In this document: one piece after another, positions 48,391 to 64,000 of the stretch
Numbering within the stretch: position 1 is the first letter of the stretch
Layout: each line of letters opens with the position of its first letter
Source: Citrus sinensis
Lineage: Eukaryota > Streptophyta > Magnoliopsida > Sapindales > Rutaceae
Length of the DNA stretch: 64,000 nt
Reading direction: 5' to 3'
Assembly: GCF_022201045.2 (NCBI RefSeq)
Contig: NC_068561.1
Coordinates: 22,512,501 to 22,576,500, forward strand
Translations under genes and position numbers: made by a program
Notes under the pieces: model-generated
Database searches by the model: none
What the model was told of the DNA's origin: nothing
What the model saw: only the letters and a program-made list of their open reading frames with translations

Positions 48391-51300
48391 TTAGGTGGGG
48401 GATGATAGTGCAAAAATTTCTCTTTATCGTTTAGGTTTCATGTTCGTAGTTCCTATGTTAAAGACTTCAACCTTTACTAGACCTTTGTTCCAGTTTCTCT
48501 ACTTCTCTGTGTGTTTTCGGATTCAATTTTAGTAAGGAAATGTAACAATACTAGTGATTTGGCTGCCATACATTATAGTGCTATTGTATAAACTTCTTTG
48601 AGACTGATGCATTTTCCATATGTTTAGGCTGTGGTGCTCAAGGCTCTCTCTGTTGTTTTCCAGTTTGCAGGGCTCAAGGCTCAAATGTTTTATTTAGTCC
48701 AATGATTTGATGATTGCATTTGCCAGAATGAATCTGAATTTTTTACTGATCGACAGTTTATAGATATAAAATAAAGGGAAATGGAGCACATGGGGGGGGG
48801 GGGGGGGTGTATAAAAATTAGGATAATGGGCTATAAAGATATCTTTGCCAGCTGTAAGGTTCATCATGATTTAATCACTATGGAATTTTAAATTAGTTTA
48901 TATTAATAATTTATGGTATTAATCTTCAAAGCTGATGCAGGTTCATTAATCTGAACTATAGTGCATCTAAGAAGCTGTGGCTGACTTTTAAAGACAGGAT
49001 ATAGAGATATAGTAGCTTATCTGATCTGTATTAGTGCAATCAGAATCAAATCAAGTTGATTTGATTTGATTTTTATATTTTTAAATTTGTTTGTTTCATA
49101 TGTTGGGGCAATATGATTGGGACCATGTTTGTTTGCCCTTAGTTGTTGAGATAGTAAGACTTGAAAAGCAAATACATAAAAGAAAGTATTAATTAAATTT
49201 TCAAGATTCCGAATGCCAATAAATAATCAAATGCTGAGAATTTTGATGCTTTGTCCAAAACGTCACATAGTATTATTGGTTTAATTAGAGCCGACAGGAC
49301 AGCTCAGGCAGTATTTTCATGTCAAGGTTCCTCCAATTCAGAAATTGCAGTTAACACTCCCTGGGTTTCTTTCTTTTTGATCTGTGCTATTGCTATTGCT
49401 GCGCCAGCGCCACTCCCACTCACGCTAAAAAGCAACGACTCTCGGGGGAAAAAAAAAAAAGCTCGCGCGCGCGCGCACACTAAAAAATTGGAACCAAGTT
49501 TCACAAATTTACTGTTTCTTTGTATGGCAAAAGACAATAGGCGGCTAGAACTAACTCAGGTTCCTTGCAGACAAGGGTGTTGGAACTTGGAAGCAGGCGT
49601 TAAAGTATATCCAAAAGTTTCACCTGGCATTCTACTGTTAGAATTAGAATTAGATGCCTACTCTCTTCACTTAATGTTCATGCTTCTTTACTTTTTCTCT
49701 ATTTTTTTTTATTTTTCCCCTCATTCCCTTCTTAGTTCTTACCTTAGATGGTACAGACAGCCACTACCTTATATCATGATTCATATTACCACCCAATAAA
49801 AAACGTGCTATGTAACGAGGTTATGAGACGTGGGATGGGTACAGATATCCAAGCTTATTCCTATTATTATCGCATACATTTAATATTTTTGTTTCTTGAG
49901 ACACGTGTTCTTCCCTTGGAAGTTAAAACTAGGCATTATAAAAAAATTTAAAAAAGACATGGAAGGAAAGTCTCCATTAATATGGCCCATCAACGATTGT
50001 GAAAGTGGCTTTTGAAATTAGATTTAGTAGTGAACTGGAAGAAACTAGAACGAACAGCTGTGCGAGTCAGAGAGGCTTTATGCCTATGCCATAAATTGTT
50101 TTGTTTGCCCCCACGTGGCCACGTTTACAGCTCCAAGCCAACAATAGGCACATACTCACTATTCTCCACAACTGATTAACAAAAATAATAATCTGCCAAT
50201 AAAATAACTGGGGTGAGCTAAACCAGATAGAAGGCATGCTTCAATTGTATTTAACTAATAACCCATAAAATATCTCTCACATGCCAAGGTTTTTTTTTTT
50301 TTTTTTTTAACTGTACATGCCAAGTTCAAAGCAAGCACTCAAATATATTCTTCTTCCTAGTTTCAAGTTGTCAGCAATATATTATTTCTTAATATAACTC
50401 GAGGCAGAAGCATGCATAAAGTTCTAGCAAAACATGCTGCCACATACATCATTAAGTGTTTCACTAGTGCTTTTACCTGTTAGTTGAGATAAGTTTGGTG
50501 CGAATGCAAAGTGATCAGGTGGTCGAAGAAGGTGGTGATAGCAATAAACCTCCAAAATTCAGGGTTGCAGATGAACCGACAGCAGGCACCCGATTATCAA
50601 GATGGCTGAAAATTTAAGGCTAAAGGAGAATTAAAGGAGGTTTAAAATCAAAATGCTAAGACATTAAATCTATGATTAAAAATCAACCCACAAAAGCAGA
50701 ATCAAACATATGTATGTTGTGGAAACTATGTGTGCTTTGAGCAAATTCTCCCCCATCAATCAGCCACTAAACGTCTCGTATGGCAGGTTCTATGAGGATG
50801 GTCTTCCAAGTAAAGAAGCACATGTTTTCTAAAACCCCAAAATAAAGAAAAAAAAATGACCCTATGGAGAACATTTTGGAAGGAGAGTCAACGTTCATGC
50901 CATGATATTGATCTTTCGAAGAGTTTAAGCAACTTTATGTCTTCTTCAGTGAACAAGATCCTTCTTTCATAGGTAAGTTTCCAGAAAGTTAAAAAGATGA
51001 TAATGGTAACTGAAAATACTGCAGCATACATTCTGACCTCATTGAGGTAATAAGGTATTTGCTTAACCAAAATATCCGATTTAACAGAAACTATAACAGG
51101 AAGACAAAATCATACACAATCTACTGAGGATTACAATGGTAATAAGTAGCTCAATTAAATACTTGTGCACTTACTATAATTCTGATTCCCTAACTAGGAT
51201 CTCCACTCCATAATATTCTTCATTTCACTTCCTGCCCAGATTGAAAAATTTGTAAATTACGGAGAGCATTGAACACAGTTTACTAAAGATAACTCCTCGG

Positions 51301-52327
51301 AAAATTCAGAAACGTATTAACTGAAGAAGACATTCTGCTTTTGCCATTTTACATTTAAGAAATTCAACAACAGCGATGTAGCAACAAATATGTTAAAAGA
51401 TTGAGATATTTCAATGTTCATGGGGCATGAATTGAATTTAGCATTCTCATAACATCAGAATTGCTCTGAAGATAACCCCTCAGATCAAGGGACTACAAGT
51501 CTTCTATGCAGTCACACAATGTACAACAAGTAAAACACCTCTACATAACACTGGACTAAGAAATAGAAGAGACTTCTAACAAAAGAGATTTTTGGATATT
51601 GCCAATAAACTCAGAGCCAAATGTGGAAATCAAGGATAGAAAACCGCCGTAACTAGATTTCTAGAGATCATAAAACAGAACCTGCGATCATTATTTATCT
51701 TCACCAGCAAGCTCAAAATTCAGTCAATTTGTTGCTCCAGCAAATCCACCACCAATGACGTTAAGAATCTGTTCCTGGTATGAAGACTCTGACATAAGAA
51801 AATGCAGCCGGTTCCCCCAACTACTGTGGCGCAAAGCAACTTCTAAGTAACCAAACTGATAACACATCACACGACCTTAACGATTGCTGCCGTTGCCGCC
51901 ATAGAAAAGCTTAGAGGCATTCTTGTTGCCTAGAGTGACATCATGGTCATTATCCGTCACCAGAAGCTGACAGGGGACACAATAGACTCCTACTGACAAG
52001 GTAATTACACATGTAGAAGCCTTGCAGAATCGAAGGATATGACAATACCACAATACTCTGCAAATCCTAATCAACATCACTAACAATGGATAACGTAATA
52101 TACCCAAATGATAAGAGAACCAGAACAGATAAGTTTTTGGATCTGAAGATGCAAATCATCAATTTAGGCCCTCACAACTATTGACTACTACCAAGATTAG
52201 TACCCATAGGCAATAATTAACAGCAACAGTGACAAACAATAAAACTAACCACCAAGTCCAATTACACAATGACCCAAAAGCTGAACACTGAAACAGAGAA
52301 AAGTATTAAATAAAAATTAACACCAAT
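48391..52327. other. Convergent intergenic DNA between R3H and MYBC1 genes
   Basis: About 3.9 kb holding the R3H 3' UTR on the left and the MYBC1 3' UTR (possibly with an intron) on the right. Notable simple sequence: a run of 16 G at 48792-48807, an alternating CG/CA tract at about 49464-49480 and a T tract near 50290. Short ORFs (e.g. 49251-49799) show no family features. Confidence 0.45.
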
Positions 52328-53296
52328 TCAATCATCCCCAGTTGGAAACAAAGTGAGAACCTTCCTGCCCCCGTTTGCAGACTCCAAATCCTCCACATAA
52401 CTAGAAGGCACCGTACTGTGCACGGGTGCCCCCATCCTGTGAACTTGCTGCGGCTGAGCCTGCCTAGCAAATAAATGATGCTCAAATTGCCCGTTAGCTG
52501 GCGACCCAAAATGACTCATCTGCCTATGATACTGATGACCCTGCAAATGAGGATTCCCCACGGCAGCCGCCACTGCCATTTGCTGTTGGTGGAGTGCCGC
52601 CACAGGCACATACGGCAAGAAATGATCAGAATTCCCCCGAGCACCAGGGTGCAAGAAATGAGCCGGAACCGGTGAGCTTGCAAACAAGTGGTCAGTAGCC
52701 GGATCCGCGTTGACCCCAGCAGCACCGGCACCGCCACCGTTGACCCCACCGGCTCCGCCACCACCTCCGCCGGACAATCCCTGCATTCTTTTAAGATAAA
52801 GCCGGTATTTCTGTAGATGACTAGCAACGTTCTCCCTCGTCAACCCATCAACACTCATCAATTGCATTATAGTTTTGGGAACGGCATTCTTGATCCCCAA
52901 GTGAGCCACAGCGTCCACGAATCTTTTATGGAGCTGCGGCGTCCAGACGAGGCGGGGCCGTTTCAGGGTACGAGCGGGCTCGTCGCCACCCGCGCCACCT
53001 GAGCCCATCTCTGCCGAGTTCTCGGCAGCAAAATCAGACTGCCCAAGTGGGTTGTTGTTGTTGCTATTGCTGTTGTTGTTATTGTTGGTCGGAGTGAGTG
53101 GTTGTTGCTGTTGAAGTTGCTGGTGCTGCGAAAGGGCGTTGCCGTTGCCGTTGCCGTTGCCGTTGACGGGGTTTCGGATATCGAAAGCAACAGCGAGATC
53201 AGGACTGATTAGGGTTTGAGAGAGAGGTATAAGCTCTTCATAGGAGGGAAGATCTTCTTCCCATCTTGCGAACCAATTTGAGTCGTCCTCTCTCAT
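52328..53296 (-). CDS. MYBC1: GARP/MYB-like transcription factor, MYBC1 type
   Basis: DNA-binding regulator close to LUX/PCL1; Arabidopsis MYBC1 is described as a negative regulator of freezing tolerance. A single exon gives 322 residues. The N-terminus [18 protein letters not shown] and the C-terminal KVLTLFPTG match MYBC1 rather than LUX. The GARP domain at about 110-170 is almost invariant ([51 protein letters not shown]). Unlike the Arabidopsis protein it carries long low-complexity runs: alternating Gly-Asn at 45-53, Gln-rich 58-66, Asn-rich 71-82 and two Gly/Ala-rich runs after the GARP domain. An in-frame ATG 11 codons upstream is rejected because MRED is the conserved start. Confidence 0.92.
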   Translation of the reverse strand: MREDDSNWFARWEEDLPSYEELIPLSQTLISPDLAVAFDIRNPVNGNGNGNGNALSQHQQLQQQQPLTPTNNNNNSNSNNNNPLGQSDFAAENSAEMGSGGAGGDEPARTLKRPRLVWTPQLHKRFVDAVAHLGIKNAVPKTIMQLMSVDGLTRENVASHLQKYRLYLKRMQGLSGGGGGGAGGVNGGGAGAAGVNADPATDHLFASSPVPAHFLHPGARGNSDHFLPYVPVAALHQQQMAVAAAVGNPHLQGHQYHRQMSHFGSPANGQFEHHLFARQAQPQQVHRMGAPVHSTVPSSYVEDLESANGGRKVLTLFPTGDD

Positions 53297-56175
53297 TATT
53301 TGTGACACTCTTTTTATCTCGAAATTCAAAACTCAATTCAATTAACTTTTTCTCTGATTTATTTACTAAAAAGAAAATTAAAACAAGAACTGATGCATCA
53401 AAAATCAGCTAAAATGGTGAAAAGGGTTGGTTATCGTTACGGTGGTGGCGGTGGTGGCGGGGAGGAATTGAGAGAGTGGAGAGAGGATCGAGGTGGATCT
53501 TGTATTCTTCTTTTCAGCTTTTATTGAGGGCTACTGTTGCTGATGCTTTTATTTTATTTTTCATTTTTTTCATTTTCCCGTTTCTGATGATTTTTATGTT
53601 CAAATTTATTTTTTATTTTATTTTATTTTTAATTTCCGGGATTTGGGGGTCTTATGTTATATATTACTTGAGAGTGAGTGTTGCAAAGATTTTTTAGATT
53701 TTCTCTTTTTCGTATGATTAATCATATCACACGGATTATCCAATGCGCGTGGCGAACACGCCATATCCTATTCAGCACCTGCTGTCCGGTTCTGTACGAT
53801 TCTGTGTTGGGTGCTGTTACAAGTACCCCGATATAATTTGATTCATGATTCCCCCAATTCATTCATGAACTTCAAAATGCAGGTGTACTTCGTTCACGGA
53901 CTGACTGCGCGTGTAGGACACTCGCTCCAGGGAGGGTGTGTGGCTGGAATTTTTCGGAATAAGGATGAGTTTGTAGTCTGTACGGGGATAGGGTGGGGAT
54001 TAGACAGAGAGAGAGAGAGAGAGAGATGCAAAGTTTGGTGACTTTGTGGGTATTATTATTTTTAGTGTGTTTGATGGGGAATCAACCGAGTTAGTGTTTA
54101 GTTTTCAGGATAACTTTTCTTCTTTTGGGTGGAGAATAACTGGAATAAGAGTAACCATGGGCTTCAAGTTACTTTAATTTTAATTTTTCTCAACAAATTC
54201 ATGCAATCACCTTTGACTTTGAGCAGCCAAACATTAAATCATACCTAAAGAACATTTGTATTGTGGATGAGCTTCCAAGTGGACTAATGACATTTGCTTG
54301 TGAAAGAAACCATGATATGTGTATTTTTCATATGTGAAAATAACAATTTTCATAATACAACGTGATTTTCTTAACATCGAATCTATAACTCCAAAAAAAA
54401 AAATGATTTTTTTATATAATTATGATAGATTTTTTGGTTAACTTTTTAACGTCAGTAAAATAACACATATAAACTATAGGGAATAAATGATAAAATTTGA
54501 AAATATTGGGGGGGATCTCATCTTAGCAAAGTTGAACCAAGAACACAAAAAAGTCAAGAAGAAAAAAATCAAGAAGACAAACTAGAAATGAGAACCTAAG
54601 GGTTGATTGATTACTTGTTTGGTTTAAAAACATGATATAGGGCAAGTAATTCTAAAAGGAAAGGGGAGGAGGTTGTTGCTGTTGTTGTTTTCCTAGGTTC
54701 GGCCAAAGAATATGCACAATTATTGCTTACATAAAGGGCATGTTTTGTTGTTGTGCTCCCTTTGTGAATATTGAATAAAAGACTAACAACTCAGTAATAA
54801 TATCAATAACTATTGAAAGGACTTGGTAGATCATGTGATCTCCATGTCTTTCTGGCTTATCCCCAAAACTAAATTGGCCCCCTCTTGCTGATTACATAAG
54901 ATATGGGGTTATTCAATGCTTCATTAATGATTAACCCTATGTTTCTTGCTGATTACATAAGATATGCGGTTATTCAATGCTTCATTAATGATTAAACCTA
55001 TGATTCTTTCTAATTTAAAATTCATGGGTATTCTTATAATTTCATAAAATTATGGGGAAGCTATTCCTGACCTTTCTATCAAATCTTGATTAGTCTCCTA
55101 AAGATATTGACTTAATCAGATGTCTTAGATCATGAGAACCGTTAACCAAAAGTGAAAGGAAAAGGAAAAAGAAAATATATCAGAGCGTGATAATGTTACG
55201 AGTCAAAGAGGAAATGATTCGCTTGTCCTATCCCAAAAGACCAAAACTAAATTGGGAAACGACATTATGGGCACCTAGATCCAGGTACAGACACAGCAGG
55301 CACTTTAAAGAAGATCCACTACTTTTTAAGGACCAATCCTGGCAAGCATCTCTCATTATCATTGATTGTTGATCATTGATTATTGATCATTTGATCATCA
55401 AACCATAAGATAACTTGTCAAGTGAATGATGAATTTTGTCATAACATGATGGTAATAGTTCCTGATCAAAAATCAACAGTACCAAAAATTCAGGAAGTGA
55501 CTGTACATGGTGAGGGAGGAGGATCAAGACAAAATTCCTCGGATGAGTCAAGAAAGGCTTAGCCCCACATCCCACTTACCACTTACAGCGTCATCCTCTA
55601 TTCACAAGCAAACCCAAGCGCTAAGTTCTGAGTGGGACCCGGAACAACCCATCGGGGACGTGTTGTTTCACCATGTTAGGGAAGGGCTCCCACTAAGTTT
55701 AGGCTCTATCTGTTTCACTTGGCAATGGGGCATCCAGGCACAAAGCTGGGGTATATTGAGGAAACTAACTCCACTTTCAAGAATCTTTACAAGATTCCAG
55801 CCTCTTTGCCAAGCTTTGGTTGATCAGGCAGAATCATGCATATCTTCTGAAACTAATCCCCTGGAGCTGCTGGTAATGTATTAGGAACACCGTATAAACT
55901 AACAGGACAACTTTAGCTACCCGCTTGAACCAGACTCTGATTGTGAGAGGCCTGCCGGGAAGCGACATAGGAACAGTGAAATGGATTTTATTAGGGTCCT
56001 GCCACATCACAGTAATGGGAAAAAAATGTTAAATATTTACACAAAAAAAAAAAGAAGCATTCTAAAAATAGAAGAGTCTCCATGGTGGATCTTCCATGTC
56101 TAGTTCAGCAAATCAATAGAGATTGTTGAAGGTTAAGATGATTAACAAAAATAGATGATAATGTGTGAGAATTGT
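53297..56175. other. Intergenic DNA between MYBC1 and CIP111 genes
   Basis: MYBC1 promoter on the left, with GGTGGTGGCGG repeats near 53441-53461 and a (GA)n tract at about 54004-54027. CIP111 3' flank on the right. A 51-bp tandem duplication lies at 54894-54995. Two ORFs (55187-55372, 55507-55884) lack recognisable domains and are not called as genes. Confidence 0.45.
54894..54995. repeat. 51-bp tandem duplication
   Basis: CTTGCTGATTACATAAGATA begins at 54894 and again at 54945; the two units differ at only a few bases. No gene context. Confidence 0.85.
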
Positions 56176-63507
<7,332 letters not shown>

Positions 63508-64000
63508 CTCTTCCTCTACAATTCAAAATCTGCAGAATTAATTAATGAAACTTCAGTGTTTTTTTTTTTTTTCCCTCCAGCGAAAACACTTGCAACCCGC
63601 ACTTTTAAAACAGGCACAATTTACATAAATAAATATCTTCAGGCTTTTCATGAAGGCATTTCATCAAACAAGTAGTTGAGCTGAGAAAAGCTACTTACCT
63701 TTCACCGATTAACTTCAGTAATGCAGTAACCAAATAATTCTGTTTATGAAGAGAGCAGGGTGCGTCAAGGACTTGTTAAACCCTTGAACGGGGTTTTATA
63801 GAACCGCCCCACTTTCACTTTATAAACCAGAAAACCTACCCCTCCCATTGCATGCGTGTCTTAGATTGGGCTCAGAATGTTTGGCCCAATAACATTTGGA
63901 TCCAACATCGTCACTGAACAGTTGAATTTGGCCACAATATTTGGATTTTGGAATTTACTCAGGGCTCAATCAAAGACCGTCTAGGTAGACCAAACTAATA
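63508..64000 (-). promoter_or_regulatory. CIP111 leader and promoter region
   Basis: Upstream of the minus-strand start. A T13 run lies near 63559-63571. A donor-like AG|GTAAGT on the minus strand at about 63699-63694 could mark a leader intron. No definite TATA box. Confidence 0.4.

Noticed and set aside
49251-49799. 182-codon ORF downstream of the R3H gene
   Set aside because: Crosses an alternating CG/CA tract and A-runs; no family features.

Overview
This is plant nuclear DNA, almost certainly from a eudicot (probably a woody rosid; Citrus is plausible but not demonstrated). The evidence is multi-exon genes with GT-AG introns, AT-rich introns and intergenic DNA full of small non-autonomous transposons, and gene products of plant-only families (NPF transporter, thylakoid PsbP-domain protein, FRS protein, GARP-MYB factor, PR-2 type glucanase). 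Exon joins below were chosen by hand from splice sites, reading phase and family conservation; all phases close.

Layout: (1) 215-4562, minus: 5' half of a UBP5-type ubiquitin protease, running off the left edge. (2) 6538-11852, minus: NPF3.1-type NRT1/PTR transporter; intron 1 carries two MITE-like elements and a SINE lies in the 3' flank. (3) 11.9-16.1 kb: intergenic, with a nested pair of long-TIR elements and a second SINE. (4) 16395-18767, minus: exocyst subunit SEC15A, one coding exon. (5) 22068-23208, plus: GH17 beta-1,3-glucanase with W-box cores upstream. (6) 23748-25338, plus: lumenal PsbP-domain protein of PPD6 type. (7) 27174-31198, minus: FAR1-related (FRS) protein with two possible 3' ends. 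(8) 31.2-37.8 kb: AT-rich gene desert with a degenerate tandem array and a foldback MITE. (9) 38084-40698, minus: membrane-tethered bZIP17/bZIP49 factor. (10) 43763-48390, plus: R3H-SUZ protein. (11) 52328-53296, minus: MYBC1-type GARP factor. (12) 56176-63507, minus: complete ten-exon CIP111/AFG2-type double AAA ATPase.

The genes are not one pathway. Together they look like an ancestral block: by the locus numbers I remember, UBP5, bZIP17, an R3H gene and MYBC1 are neighbours on Arabidopsis chromosome 2, while SEC15A, PPD6, bZIP49, an R3H gene and CIP111 are neighbours on chromosome 3. Here the two half-sets are interleaved in one stretch, as expected of a genome lacking the Brassicaceae duplications. 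The NPF, GH17 and FRS genes appear to be extra relative to that block.

I found no convincing new biochemical system. The most useful unusual signals are a SINE family seen in two copies with perfect target duplications, one internally expanded; two DNA elements whose right end plus target duplication was tandemly duplicated; a 3 x 204 bp array next to a GC donor in UBP5; and hidden 3' exons in the FRS gene.
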